In this document: piece by piece, positions 28,797-37,913 of the stretch
Layout of the letters: each line of letters opens with the position of its first letter
How positions within the stretch are numbered: position 1 is the stretch's first letter
Assembly (NCBI RefSeq): GCF_000473105.1
Contig: NZ_KI421498.1
Location: 3,019,009-3,083,008, forward strand
DNA from: Phaeobacter inhibens DSM 16374
Lineage (GTDB): Bacteria; Pseudomonadota; Alphaproteobacteria; Rhodobacterales; Rhodobacteraceae
DNA length: 64,000 bases
Direction: 5' to 3'
The notes under the pieces: generated by a model
Database searches by the model: none
The model's input: only the letters and a program-made list of their open reading frames with translations
What the model was told of the DNA's origin: nothing
Translations under genes and position numbers: made by a program

Positions 28797-29129
28797 TTTG
28801 CGTTCTCTCCTTAACAAACGGCAAGCCGCCGGGGCGACTCTCCTCCATGCTCTCGCGATGTTGATAGCGGCTTAGATTGCGCCGCAACAGGGCAAAATCG
28901 TCACGTTACCGCCCTCCGACGTCGCGTCTGACGGTTTGCATCAGCAGTTTTGCAGGAATGTTGCGACGGAAGATGCTGCACTGCCGCAAGGGAAGCAGAT
29001 CGTGGCGCAGAATCATGGCCCGTCGGCAAGGCGGTCCGCTTGCCAGTGTAGCCATTGGCGAACTTCGGGCAGATGACGCGCCGTACAGGCTGACCGGCCT
29101 GTACGGCGCCAGAAAGATGCCTCGGGGTG
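28797..29129 (-). other. Non-coding interval with strong hairpins upstream of etfB (333 bp)
   Basis: No convincing gene is seen. A perfect 13-bp inverted repeat with a 6-base loop lies at 29078-29090/29097-29109 and a 6-bp repeat GGCAAG/CTTGCC at 29025-29044. Neither is followed by a T-run, so a standard terminator is doubtful. The etfB promoter should lie in this interval, but clear -35/-10 boxes were not identified. Confidence 0.5.
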
Positions 29130-29702
29130 CTAGCGATTGGCGCCAGGCACCCACAGAACATCGCGTGCCCCATTGTCGTTGGCAGCGCGCGATGCGACGA
29201 AGAACCAGTCCGAGAGCCGGTTGAGATATTTCACCGCCGCCGGATTGATGTCCTCCTGCGTGGCAAGGTCGGTCGCCAAACGTTCAGCGCGCCGCGCCAC
29301 AGTGCGGCAGACATGCAGGTGCGCGGAGAGGGCGGCACCGCCAGGCAGCACGAAGCTGCGGAGCGGCGAGAGTTCCGCGTTCATCGCATCAATTTCCGCT
29401 TCCAGCCGCGAGACCTGCGCATCGGCAACCCGCAGGGGCGGGTAGTCGGCATGAGCGTCCTTGTCCATTTCCGGCCGACACAGATCTGCGCCAAGATCAA
29501 AAAGGTCATTCTGGATGCGGGCCAGAGCGGCATCCATCTCATTCTCGGCCTCCAGCCGGGCCACTCCGACAAAGGCGTTCAGCTCATCCGAGGTGCCATA
29601 GGCATTCACCCGCGCGGAATGTTTGGCCACACGGTCGCCATTGCCAAGCGCAGTGTCCCCCTTGTCGCCGGTGCGGGTGTAGATCTTGTTCAATACGACC
29701 AT
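29130..29702 (-). CDS. Cob(I)yrinic acid a,c-diamide adenosyltransferase, PduO type
   Basis: A 190-residue ATP:corrinoid adenosyltransferase that makes adenosylcobalamin. Signature blocks are IYTRTGDKGDTALGNG (ATP binding), the YGTSDELNAFVG helix, and VCRTVARRAER with YLNRLSDWFFVASRA near the C-terminus. It belongs to the PduO/MMAB group rather than CobA/BtuR. GGGAGG precedes the start. Its position next to etf genes and a two-TM protein does not show which B12-dependent enzyme it serves. Confidence 0.93.
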   Translation of the reverse strand: MVVLNKIYTRTGDKGDTALGNGDRVAKHSARVNAYGTSDELNAFVGVARLEAENEMDAALARIQNDLFDLGADLCRPEMDKDAHADYPPLRVADAQVSRLEAEIDAMNAELSPLRSFVLPGGAALSAHLHVCRTVARRAERLATDLATQEDINPAAVKYLNRLSDWFFVASRAANDNGARDVLWVPGANR

Positions 29703-29705
29703 GGC

Positions 29706-29912
29706 TCACTGACCTCCCTGGCTGCGAAGATAAACATAGCCAAGGATGAACACCACGGCGAGAAACTGAAACAGGATGCGCAGACGCATCATCTTATTGG
29801 CGTTTCTGGCGTTGAAGGCACCACCGGCGCCGAACCCACCAATGCCGATCACCAGCACGATGACAGTTGCTGCGATCGCAGCAATCGCCAGGATGTAGAG
29901 CGGATCGCCCAT
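29706..29912 (-). CDS. Small twin-transmembrane (HIG1-like) protein
   Basis: A 68-residue protein with two hydrophobic helices (about residues 5-29 and 43-63) joined by a basic loop containing NARNANKMMRLRILFQ. This shape fits the HIG1/twin-transmembrane group found in alphaproteobacteria, where HIG1 proteins help respiratory complexes. The start MGDPLYILAI at 29912 is preferred over an upstream Met 15 codons earlier, which gives a non-hydrophobic extension. It lies 3 bp before the cobalamin adenosyltransferase start. Confidence 0.75.
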   Translation of the reverse strand: MGDPLYILAIAAIAATVIVLVIGIGGFGAGGAFNARNANKMMRLRILFQFLAVVFILGYVYLRSQGGQ

Positions 29913-29979
29913 CTTTTCATATTCCTTGTTTCTTGTCGCGCCAGCGGCTGCCCCCATGGCAGGTCTGACCGCGCATCAG

Positions 29980-30810
29980 CTATCTAAGCCGCGCGAGGAT
30001 GCGGTCAATCGCGCGTGTGGTCAGGATGCGTTTTAGCACACCGCCAACATGGGTCGGCACAGTGACATAGTAACGCGGATGCGGGCGTCGGCTCTCGCAG
30101 GCGTGAACCAGCTTGACCGTAACAGCGGAGGCCGGGAGTTCAAATCTGTCTGGTCCGGTGCTCTCATAGAGACGTTTTAGCAGGCTCGTCTCATAGCGAT
30201 CACGCAGGGCGGAATTCTCCCAGTCGACGTATTTCTCGAAATGCGGAATGGCCTTCTCGCGGATCTTGGATGTAACGGGGCCGGGTTCGATCAGGATGAC
30301 CCTGATTCCGCTGTCCCGCAGTTCAACCCGCATGGTGTCGGTCAGCCCCTCAATCGCGTGTTTGGTGGCGACATAGGCCCCGCGCCAAGGGAAACTCACA
30401 AATCCGAGGATCGAGGAATTCTGCACGATGCGCCCATGCCCCTGTGCGCGCATCACCGGGATGACGTTGCGGGTCAGCTCGTGCCAGCCAAAGACATTGC
30501 TTTCAAAGATACTGCGCAGCCCGTCGGTGGAGACATCCTCAACCGCGCCGGGGAGGCCATGGGCGCCGTTGTTGAACAGCACATCCAATGTGCCGCCGGT
30601 GTGCTCCAGCACTTCGTCAAGGCCGCTGCGGAGCGTCTCAGCATTGGTGTAGTCCATCAACGGGCTGATGAACCCCTGCGCCCGCAACCTGTCGCAATCG
30701 ACGCGTTGACGGCAGGCGGCAAAAACAGTCCAGCCGCGTTCGCGCATCCCATGGGCTGCATCCAGGCCGATCCCGGAAGAGCAGCCTGTCATCAGGATTG
30801 TTTTTTGCAT
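29980..30810 (-). CDS. Short-chain dehydrogenase/reductase
   Basis: A 276-residue SDR oxidoreductase. The cofactor motif TGCSSGIG is at residues 8-15, NNGAHG replaces the NNAG motif, the catalytic serine is in NSSILG, and the YxxxK catalytic pair is in YVATK. The C-terminal PGPVTSKI is typical. A retinol-dehydrogenase-like subclass is suggested by the order of motifs, but the substrate is unknown. It is transcribed with, but 67 bp upstream of, the two-TM protein gene. Confidence 0.88.
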   Translation of the reverse strand: MQKTILMTGCSSGIGLDAAHGMRERGWTVFAACRQRVDCDRLRAQGFISPLMDYTNAETLRSGLDEVLEHTGGTLDVLFNNGAHGLPGAVEDVSTDGLRSIFESNVFGWHELTRNVIPVMRAQGHGRIVQNSSILGFVSFPWRGAYVATKHAIEGLTDTMRVELRDSGIRVILIEPGPVTSKIREKAIPHFEKYVDWENSALRDRYETSLLKRLYESTGPDRFELPASAVTVKLVHACESRRPHPRYYVTVPTHVGGVLKRILTTRAIDRILARLR

Positions 30811-30843
30811 AAATCCCCTCGCGCGGTCACCTGTACCGGCGCT

Positions 30844-31545
30844 TTATGGGCGTTTCTGGCTCACCAGGGAAGCGGCAATCCAGCCAACTTTGCCGTCTTT
30901 TACGGTGCGCAGGTGCAGCCAGCCGGTACCAATATCTTCAAACACCGCAACCTCCTCGCCATTGCTCAGCCGGTCAACGATTGGATAAACCGTGCCCGGA
31001 CCGGAGCGCATGTTGACGCGCGTTGCCGTGATGGAGCGAATATCAGCGTCCGGCTCCACGATTTCCTGCGGGTCGGTCTCAATCGCGGCCTGGATCAGAG
31101 GTTGCGCCGACAACCCGTCGGTGAGCGAGGCCAGCTGTACTGCGCCGGATGTCGCCGTGGACGTTTGGAAACTCGCTTGAGACGCTGAGGTGGCCGAAAA
31201 TGCTGCATCGCTGTTGCTGAGACCTGCGCCGATCGCGGCAATCTGCTCCATCGCCACCCGAGAGCGCAGCGCAGGGTCGGCGGCTGGTCGCGCAGGTTTC
31301 CTGTTCGTTGCTTGCGCCCTATCACTCTGCGGGACGCGTAGCGCCACCTTGCTGACCAGAGATTCGGCCGTTACCTCGGTGCTGCGCACAGATGTATTTG
31401 ATGGGCTACTGTCATTGCCAAAGGCTGCTCTGGCGATATCAACTGCGGCCGAGGGCCCCTTCGGCGGCTCAAAATCGGCGCCGCCACTGGCTTCGTAGAA
31501 GCCCCAGCCCAAGAATAGAAACGATGCAATAACAAAACGCGACAT
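30844..31545 (-). CDS. SH3-domain protein with N-terminal signal anchor
   Basis: A 233-residue protein with a hydrophobic N-terminus (MSRFVIASFLFLGWGFYEASG), a low-complexity Ala/Ser/Thr middle and a C-terminal bacterial SH3 domain (about residues 170-230) with the typical RVNMRSGPGTVYPIVDRLSNGEEV and GWLHLRT-GKVGWIAASLV. It probably acts in the periplasm. ATG 31545 is taken, with a G-rich ribosome site; a TTG two codons earlier is possible. It is divergent from parC across 313 bp. Confidence 0.75.
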   Translation of the reverse strand: MSRFVIASFLFLGWGFYEASGGADFEPPKGPSAAVDIARAAFGNDSSPSNTSVRSTEVTAESLVSKVALRVPQSDRAQATNRKPARPAADPALRSRVAMEQIAAIGAGLSNSDAAFSATSASQASFQTSTATSGAVQLASLTDGLSAQPLIQAAIETDPQEIVEPDADIRSITATRVNMRSGPGTVYPIVDRLSNGEEVAVFEDIGTGWLHLRTVKDGKVGWIAASLVSQKRP

Positions 31546-31858
31546 ATACAAATCCCCCCCAGGATCAGCTTGAAAACCTGTGCAAATTCACGAATGGCGA
31601 GCCTCCGCCCTCATGCAGGTAATACGCACCTGCAACACAGTTTGTTCCAGCATCTTCAAATCCTACAGCAGTTTAACGAGTCGCAATAGGGGAGAGGTGG
31701 CCGCTTTCTCCCCCGATCGACCGACGTTGCACGCGAAGAGATGTCGGCGTTCGGCACACCCTCACACGTGGTAGTGGTCGGGCCGATATATGGGGGTAAC
31801 TCCGCATTTTCTTACGGCCCCGCTTTACCACGACTGGAGGGGACAGTATCACCAATAC
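31546..31858. other. Intergenic region between SH3-protein gene and parC (313 bp)
   Basis: No gene is supported. It must contain divergent promoters, but no convincing -35/-10 pair is recognised. An in-frame ATG at 31790 would extend ParC by 23 residues that do not look like ParC. Confidence 0.5.
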
Positions 31859-34207
31859 ATGACCGACCTGGTAGATGATCAAGACACCCCCGATTCCCCC
31901 GCATCCGGAGAAGTACTGGAACCGTTGCGCCGCGCGATTGGCGAGCGTTACCTGACCTATGCTCTCAGCACCATCATGCACCGGGCATTGCCCGACGCGC
32001 GTGATGGCCTGAAACCGGTGCATCGCCGCATTCTCTACGCCATGAGCCGCCTGCGACTCACCTCCACCGGCGGTTTTCTGAAATCGGCTAAGATTTCCGG
32101 CGACACCATGGGTGATTTCCATCCTCACGGTGATGCCGCGATCTATGATGCCATGGCGCGTCTGGCGCAGGACTTTAACGTCCGCTACCCGCTGGTGGAC
32201 GGTCAGGGCAACTTTGGCAATATCGACGGTGATAACCCTGCGGCCTCGCGCTACACCGAAGCGCGGATGACCTTCGTCGCCGAGGCGATGTTGGAAGGCC
32301 TGAGTGAAAACGCCGTTGATTTCCGCGATAACTACGACGGACGCCTGACTGAACCGGCGGTACTGCCGGCAACATTCCCGAATATCCTCGCCAATGGTGC
32401 AGCGGGTATCGCTGTGGGGATGGCGACAAATATTCCGCCGCATAACATCGGCGAATTGATTGATGCCTGCCTGCATCTGATCAAGACCCCTGATGCGCGC
32501 GATGACACCCTTCTGAACTATGTGCCCGGGCCGGATTTCCCCACAGGGGGCATTATCGTTGAGCCTAAGGAAAACATCGCCAAGGCCTACAATACTGGTC
32601 GTGGTTCTTTCCGCCTGCGCTGTACCCATGAGGTCGAGGATCTGGGCCGCGGCCAATGGCAGATCGTCATCACCGAAATTCCCTATCAGGTGCAGAAATC
32701 CAAGCTGATCGAAAAGATCGCGGAACTGATCCAGACGAAGAAGATCCCGATCTTGGCTGACGTGCGCGACGAGTCGGCCGAGGATATCCGCATCGTTCTT
32801 GAGCCAAAGTCCAAGAATGTGGATCCCGAAGTGCTGATGAACATGATGTTCCGCAATTCGGATTTGGAAATTCGCTTCAGCCTTAACATGAACGTGCTGA
32901 TCGACGGCGTCACGCCCAAGGTCTGTTCGATGAAAGAGGTGCTGCGCGCTTTCCTTGATCACCGTCGCGACGTTCTGCAGCGCCGGTCGCAGCACCGGAT
33001 GGACAAGATCGATCATCGTCTTGAGGTGCTCGAAGGTTTCATCATCGCCTTCCTCAATCTGGATCGTGTCATTGATATCATCCGGTATGACGATGATCCG
33101 AAGGCCGCGTTGATGCGGGAAAACTGGTCGCTGGATCACCCGCGCGCCTATACCGAAGCTGACTACGTTTCGCCCGCTATCGGCGCCGGGGAGTTGACCG
33201 AGGTGCAGGCCGAAGCGATTCTCAACATGCGCTTGCGCAGCCTGCGCCGTCTGGAAGAGATCGAACTGGTCCGCGAACGTGACGCCCTGCGCGAGGAACG
33301 TGCCGGGCTGGTTGAACTGCTGGCATCAGAGGATCTGCAATGGTCCCGCATCGCTGAGCAGTTGAAGGACACCAAAAAGCAGTTCGGCAAAACCTATGAG
33401 GGCGGCCCCCGTCGCACCCGCTTTGCCGAGGCGGGAGAGGTTGAAGAGGTCCCGCTGGAAGCTATGATCGACCGTGAGCCGATCACGGTCGTATGCTCAC
33501 AGATGGGGTGGATCCGGGCGATGACGGGCCATATCGACCTGGGGCGCGAACTGAAGTTCAAGGATGGCGACGGCCCCCGCTTCATCTTCCATGCCGAAAC
33601 CACAGACCGGCTGCTGGTCTTCGCCTCCAACGGACGGTTCTACACGATTTCCGCGTCCAATCTGCCCGGCGGACGCGGCATGGGAGAACCTTTGCGGCTG
33701 ATGGTCGATCTGCCGAATGAGGTTGAGATCGTCGATATCTTGATCCACAACCCGGAAGGCCGCCTGCTGGTCGCCTCGGATGCCGGCAATGGTTTCATCT
33801 GCGCGGAGAAAGATATCGTCGCCCAGACCCGTAGCGGCAAACAGGTGCTGAACGTCAAAGACGACGACCGCGCCAAGATCTGTATCCGGGTGACGGGTGA
33901 CCACGTTGCGGCGGTGTCCGAGAATGGCAAATTCCTTGTTTTCGCAGTTGAGGAGATGCCGGAACTGACCCGAGGCAAAGGCGTGCGTCTGCAGAAATAC
34001 AATATGGCGCGTGGCAAGCAGGGATCGTTGGAGCTTGATGGCGGGCTGAGTGATGTCACCACCTTCAATTGGGACGATGGTATCAGCTGGGAAATGGGTG
34101 GCGGCAAGACACGGCACGAGACCGACTTGGGGCAATGGCTAGGCAAACGTGCCGGTATCGGCAAACGGCCGCCTTATGGTTTCCCGCGCAACTACAAATT
34201 CAAATGA
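31859..34207 (+). CDS. parC: DNA topoisomerase IV subunit A
   Basis: Decatenates daughter chromosomes together with ParE. The 782-residue protein begins MTDLVDDQDTPDSPA and continues with EPLRRAIGERYLTYALSTIMHRALPDARDGLKPVHRRILYAM. The DNA-cleaving tyrosine is Y132 in ASRYTEARM. The GyrA/ParC C-terminal beta-pinwheel (about residues 530-780) lacks the GyrA box, which supports ParC over GyrA. The start is chosen by similarity of the first residues; the nearest ribosome site (GGAGGGG) is unusually far upstream, so a start some codons earlier is possible. Confidence 0.95.
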   Translation: MTDLVDDQDTPDSPASGEVLEPLRRAIGERYLTYALSTIMHRALPDARDGLKPVHRRILYAMSRLRLTSTGGFLKSAKISGDTMGDFHPHGDAAIYDAMARLAQDFNVRYPLVDGQGNFGNIDGDNPAASRYTEARMTFVAEAMLEGLSENAVDFRDNYDGRLTEPAVLPATFPNILANGAAGIAVGMATNIPPHNIGELIDACLHLIKTPDARDDTLLNYVPGPDFPTGGIIVEPKENIAKAYNTGRGSFRLRCTHEVEDLGRGQWQIVITEIPYQVQKSKLIEKIAELIQTKKIPILADVRDESAEDIRIVLEPKSKNVDPEVLMNMMFRNSDLEIRFSLNMNVLIDGVTPKVCSMKEVLRAFLDHRRDVLQRRSQHRMDKIDHRLEVLEGFIIAFLNLDRVIDIIRYDDDPKAALMRENWSLDHPRAYTEADYVSPAIGAGELTEVQAEAILNMRLRSLRRLEEIELVRERDALREERAGLVELLASEDLQWSRIAEQLKDTKKQFGKTYEGGPRRTRFAEAGEVEEVPLEAMIDREPITVVCSQMGWIRAMTGHIDLGRELKFKDGDGPRFIFHAETTDRLLVFASNGRFYTISASNLPGGRGMGEPLRLMVDLPNEVEIVDILIHNPEGRLLVASDAGNGFICAEKDIVAQTRSGKQVLNVKDDDRAKICIRVTGDHVAAVSENGKFLVFAVEEMPELTRGKGVRLQKYNMARGKQGSLELDGGLSDVTTFNWDDGISWEMGGGKTRHETDLGQWLGKRAGIGKRPPYGFPRNYKFK

Positions 34208-34334
34208 GGCGTCTCTTGCGGCCACGCACCTGTGGCCTCAGCGCCACCCGTCGGAACCACACGGCCATCATGGCTTTACCGGTTCCGTACGGGGCGGCTA
34301 TCTGAAGACGTCTGTTAATTGAAATGAGACTGCT

Positions 34335-34946
34335 ATGATCCGGATCTTCGCTCTCCTGGCCGCCATGGTCGCCGTTGCCGCCTGTACCGCGGCCGCGCCT
34401 GACGAACCGCTGGAGGATCTTGGTACCTTCAAGCTCGGCCATAATATCGTCATCGCCTCCAAGGTGCAGATGGTGCCTGGCTCACGTGAAGTCTCGCAGG
34501 AGGAATGGGTCGATATCCTCACCAATGAGGTTGATGCCCGATTCAGCCAATATAACGGGGATAAGATCTATCACTTCGGAATCAGTGTTGAGGGCTATTT
34601 TGTTGCCCCTGGCGGTGTGCCCCTCGTGCTCAGCCCGAAATCGGTTCTGGCCATTAACGTGACCGTCTGGGATGACGCCGCAGGCACCAAGCTGAACAAG
34701 GCCGTGAAAAAATTCACCGTATTCGAGACGACAACAGCAGATAGTTTCCTGGTTGGATCAGGTCACGCCCGTACCCGGGAAGAGCAGATGCTGGGGCTCG
34801 CGCGCAACGCCGTCGGCCAGATCGAAGACTGGCTGGTGGAGCAGCGCAAGGAAAACGGCTGGTTTGAGCCGGAACAGGGCAGTGCTGCGGACCTCGGTGA
34901 AGATGCCACCGCCGCAAGCGCTGGGCAAACGGCGGCGGCTGGCTGA
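34335..34946 (+). CDS. Lipoprotein of unknown function
   Basis: A 203-residue protein with signal peptide MIRIFALLAAMVAV and lipobox VAAC (C17). The mature part is soluble with blocks YHFGISVEGYFVAPGGVPLVLSPKSVLAINV and LARNAVGQIEDWLVEQRKENGWFEPE, and ends in an Ala/Gly-rich tail. I do not recognise a named family. It lies 127 bp after parC, in the same direction and perhaps in the same transcript. Confidence 0.7.
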   Translation: MIRIFALLAAMVAVAACTAAAPDEPLEDLGTFKLGHNIVIASKVQMVPGSREVSQEEWVDILTNEVDARFSQYNGDKIYHFGISVEGYFVAPGGVPLVLSPKSVLAINVTVWDDAAGTKLNKAVKKFTVFETTTADSFLVGSGHARTREEQMLGLARNAVGQIEDWLVEQRKENGWFEPEQGSAADLGEDATAASAGQTAAAG

Positions 34947-35207
34947 CGTTCTCAGGTCGTAGTTTTCATCGTTGTGAGACTGCAGAAGTTCGCGCGTATA
35001 ACGCGCGAGTTGGCGGTCTTGTTCTGACATCAGCCTAACTGCGATGGGCCGGGCACGCGGGCTGTGGGGTCTCGTCTACGATCTTACGGTGATTTGCGCG
35101 CCGACGTGCCGGAACGGGTTGATTTTCACCTGCAAACCAAATAAGCCGCGCGCGCAGAGGAAATTCGGGTCGGGTTTCGACCCCCAATTCAAAAGGGCGC
35201 CTACAGA
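34947..35207 (+). promoter_or_regulatory. tuf upstream region (261 bp)
   Basis: It holds the 7-bp hairpin CGCGCGT-ata-ACGCGCG (34991-35007) and the tuf promoter, whose boxes could not be fixed. A minus-strand frame starting at 35030 has 28 protein-like residues, then runs into antisense of the lipoprotein gene; it is not called. Confidence 0.4.
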
Positions 35208-36383
35208 ATGGCTAAGGAAAAGTTTGAACGTACAAAACCGCACGTCAACATCGGCACCATCGGCCACGTTGACCACGGCAAGACCACGCTGACCGCAGCG
35301 ATCACCAAGTATTTTGGTGACTTCAAAGCCTACGACCAGATCGATGGCGCACCTGAAGAGAAAGCGCGCGGGATCACCATCTCGACCGCGCACGTGGAAT
35401 ATGAGACCGAAGCCCGTCACTACGCCCACGTCGACTGCCCCGGCCACGCTGACTATGTGAAGAACATGATCACCGGTGCGGCGCAGATGGACGGCGCGAT
35501 CCTGGTTGTGAACGCTGCTGACGGCCCGATGCCGCAGACCCGCGAGCACATCCTGCTGGGCCGCCAGGTTGGCATCCCGAAGATGGTCGTGTTCATGAAC
35601 AAAGTGGACCAGGTTGACGACGAAGAGCTCCTGGAGCTGGTCGAAATGGAAATCCGCGAACTGCTGTCTTCCTACGACTACCCCGGCGACGATATCCCGA
35701 TCGTTGCAGGTTCGGCTCTGGCGGCGATGGAAGGCAACAAGCCTGAAATCGGCGAAGAGAAGATCAAGGAACTGATGGCGGCTGTTGACGATTACATCGA
35801 CACCCCTGAGCGCGCTGTTGACCAGCCGTTCCTGATGCCGATCGAAGACGTGTTCTCGATCTCCGGTCGTGGTACCGTTGTGACCGGTCGTGTTGAGCGC
35901 GGCGTGATCAACGTTGGCGACTCGATCGAAATCGTTGGTATCCGTGACACCTCCACCACCACCTGTACCGGTGTGGAAATGTTCCGCAAGCTGCTGGATC
36001 GTGGTGAAGCTGGCGACAACATCGGCGCGCTGCTGCGCGGTGTGGACCGTGACGGCGTTGAGCGTGGTCAGGTTCTGTGTAAGCCGGGTTCTGTGAAGCC
36101 GCACACCAAGTTCGAAGCTGAGGCCTATATCCTCACCAAAGAAGAAGGTGGTCGTCACACCCCGTTCTTCGCGAACTACCGTCCGCAGTTCTACTTCCGC
36201 ACCACCGACGTGACCGGCACCGTGACCCTGCCTGAGGGCACCGAGATGGTTATGCCGGGCGACAACCTGAAGTTCGACGTTGAGCTGATCGCACCGATCG
36301 CGATGGAAAACGGCCTGCGTTTCGCCATCCGCGAAGGCGGCCGCACCGTCGGCGCCGGCGTTGTGTCGAAAATCACCGACTAA
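35208..36383 (+). CDS. tuf: Elongation factor Tu
   Basis: Delivers aminoacyl-tRNA to the ribosome. The 391-residue protein has the GTP-binding [11 protein letters not shown] (from residue 19), DCPGHADYV and NKVD motifs, and domain II and III signatures such as [13 protein letters not shown] and [12 protein letters not shown]. Codon use is strongly biased, as expected for an abundant protein. A second tuf copy commonly follows fusA in these genomes, but lies outside this window if present. A strong terminator follows. Confidence 0.98.
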   Translation: MAKEKFERTKPHVNIGTIGHVDHGKTTLTAAITKYFGDFKAYDQIDGAPEEKARGITISTAHVEYETEARHYAHVDCPGHADYVKNMITGAAQMDGAILVVNAADGPMPQTREHILLGRQVGIPKMVVFMNKVDQVDDEELLELVEMEIRELLSSYDYPGDDIPIVAGSALAAMEGNKPEIGEEKIKELMAAVDDYIDTPERAVDQPFLMPIEDVFSISGRGTVVTGRVERGVINVGDSIEIVGIRDTSTTTCTGVEMFRKLLDRGEAGDNIGALLRGVDRDGVERGQVLCKPGSVKPHTKFEAEAYILTKEEGGRHTPFFANYRPQFYFRTTDVTGTVTLPEGTEMVMPGDNLKFDVELIAPIAMENGLRFAIREGGRTVGAGVVSKITD

Positions 36384-36470
36384 GGTCGAGTTTCCATAGG
36401 AAACTCTGGCCAGTGGTGACAGCTGGTTTTCGCTAGAAAATCGCCGAGAGCCACACCGGTGAAACAAAAG

Positions 36471-36500
36471 AAAGGCCGCTCCAAACGGGGCGGCCTTTTT
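36471..36500 (+). terminator. Rho-independent terminator of tuf
   Basis: AAAGGCCGCTCC (36471-36482) pairs with GGGGCGGCC (36487-36495), with one G-U pair, followed by TTTTT (36496-36500). Confidence 0.85.
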
Positions 36501-36781
36501 CTATGTGGTGACATTTGAACAGGGCAGGGGGCGATTTGTGACCTGAGCGAGACGGGAAAGCGGCCGACTTCCCTCTTATGGCTTTTATAAACACTAGCGT
36601 TACGGGGATTTCTGCCAAGGCACGGTTGGTGTTGTCCGGGGGCGCTTTTATCCGAATCTCGCTGTAGTGCAGGAAAGCAGATCCACAAACTACGCGGTCT
36701 CCGGGGCTGGCAGAGTTTGAGGGGTAGTCTCCGCATCGGTGACCAATTCACCAACCGAAACTGCGGCGAAAAACGCTCTAA
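36501..36781. other. Intergenic stretch without recognised genes
   Basis: It lies between the tuf terminator and the DUF374 acyltransferase stop. A minus-strand open frame crossing it has no protein-like features and passes through the terminator, so it is not called. Nothing else is seen. Confidence 0.5.
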
Positions 36782-37528
36782 CTAACTAGCCTGATTCTTC
36801 TGGCTCTGACCGTCGCGTTCGACCGCCGCATCTGCCCTATCTGTAATCTCATCCAGGGAGGCCTCCAGCCTCAGGCGCAGCTTTTCGGCCTGCTCGTCAC
36901 TTGGCTTCTTAGGCACCTCCTCTGTCCATTCCTGACATAGGAGAACACCACGCGAAAATGGCAGGGGCAGCATCTGCCGGTCCCAGGTTGGCAGCTTAAT
37001 CACTTTCCGTTCTGCAAACGCGACGGTGAACACACGGCATCCGGTCATCCGCGCCCACGTGATCGGCACGCCCGAGGACACCCGCGCCGGGCCGCGCGGG
37101 CCGTCAGCGGCAATGCCGATCGAACACCCTTCCTTGGTGCGGCGCAGCACTTCGCGGGACAGCGCCACATGGCGTTTGTGGCTGGACATCGGGATGGTCT
37201 CAAACCCCAGACGGACGAGAATCTGTCCCGCCAGCCGTCCGGCGCGGGCGGCGGAGGTCAGCGCGCAGATCCTGCCCAGAGAGGTGTCAAACAGATAGGG
37301 AGCCATGATCAGCCGCTGGTGCCAGAGCACGAAGATCACGGGTTCCCCCGAGGCGACGCAGGCATCCATCTCCTCAAATCCGCGACGCTCCCAGCGTGAG
37401 GTTCGATAGGCGAAACGCACATAGCCCGCCAGCAGCGCCTCAACGGCGCGGTTCACCTTCGGGCTGTCAGCGATTTTCTTACGCAGGCTCACTCTGGGCT
37501 CTTTCTTCTGGATCCTTTGTTCTGTCAT
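36782..37528 (-). CDS. DUF374-type lysophospholipid acyltransferase family protein
   Basis: A 248-residue protein with the LPLAT/DUF374 pattern: an acceptor-site motif LWHQRLIMAPYLF, IPMSSHKRHVALSREVL, and the key AADGPRGPARVSSGVPITWARMTG block. The family includes KDO- and lipid A-linked acyltransferases; the role here is likely in envelope lipids but is not demonstrated. Start MTEQRIQKKE at 37528 is chosen because upstream in-frame residues are the antisense of tRNA-Trp. No strong ribosome site is visible. It is inserted between tuf and tRNA-Trp on the opposite strand. Confidence 0.8.
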   Translation of the reverse strand: MTEQRIQKKEPRVSLRKKIADSPKVNRAVEALLAGYVRFAYRTSRWERRGFEEMDACVASGEPVIFVLWHQRLIMAPYLFDTSLGRICALTSAARAGRLAGQILVRLGFETIPMSSHKRHVALSREVLRRTKEGCSIGIAADGPRGPARVSSGVPITWARMTGCRVFTVAFAERKVIKLPTWDRQMLPLPFSRGVLLCQEWTEEVPKKPSDEQAEKLRLRLEASLDEITDRADAAVERDGQSQKNQAS

Positions 37529-37570
37529 ACTGGAGCGCGACAGTCGGGACCAGTCATCCCGGGCTGAGAC

Positions 37571-37602
37571 AGGGAAATCAGGGAAATTTCGGTGATTTCC
37601 CT
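37571..37602. repeat. 10-bp inverted repeat upstream of tRNA-Trp promoter
   Basis: AGGGAAATCA (37571-37580) and TGATTTCCCT (37593-37602) are perfect inverse copies around 12 bases. It abuts the -35 box of the tRNA-Trp promoter and lies in the 5' region of the acyltransferase gene. It has no T-run; an operator or processing site is possible. Confidence 0.5.
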
Positions 37603-37603
37603 C

Positions 37604-37632
37604 TTGCCAGCCGCGCAGCTCTGGCTTAGGAA
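37604..37632 (+). promoter_or_regulatory. Putative promoter of tRNA-Trp
   Basis: TTGCCA (37604-37609), a 17-bp spacer and TAGGAA (37627-37632) end 12 bp before the tRNA. The distance places transcription start a few bases upstream of the mature 5' end. Confidence 0.45.
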
Positions 37633-37644
37633 CTGCCGCACCGT

Positions 37645-37721
37645 AGGGGTATAGCTCAGTTGGTAGAGCGACGGTCTCCAAAACCGTAGGTCTCGGGTTC
37701 GAACCCTGATGCCCCTGCCAC
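37645..37721 (+). tRNA. trnW: tRNA-Trp (CCA anticodon)
   Basis: The acceptor stem AGGGGTA (37645-37651) pairs with TGCCCCT (37711-37717). The D-arm GCTC-AGTTGGTA-GAGC, the anticodon stem ACGGT-ctCCAaa-ACCGT with anticodon CCA, and the T-arm CGGG-TTCGAAC-CCTG are complete. Discriminator G and an encoded CCA tail (37719-37721) are present. tRNA-Trp upstream of secE-nusG is the usual bacterial order, although here a large gene on the other strand lies between them. Confidence 0.98.
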
Positions 37722-37913
37722 TCTCTCATCTCAGAAACGAGACATCCCACACGGGCCTTGTCTCGATTCGCTGCCCCACAGCCGCAGCTGCGCCTGTCCG
37801 CTCTCTCTTCGTGGATCGGTCTCGCTGGATCCAGCCCGCATGGCAGGCAAAACGCCTCCGCCGCCTTTCTGGGGCGGGGAAGGCGTTGGGTTTCAGGGGT
37901 GACGATTGCCCAA

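Noticed and set aside
34758-35030. 90-codon minus-strand frame upstream of tuf
   Set aside because: The first 28 residues look protein-like, but the rest is antisense of the lipoprotein gene. It is at most a gene remnant.
35076-36467. 463-codon minus-strand open frame across tuf
   Set aside because: Antisense of EF-Tu; artefact of biased codons.
36380-36754. 124-codon minus-strand frame after tuf
   Set aside because: It passes through the tuf terminator and lacks protein-like composition.
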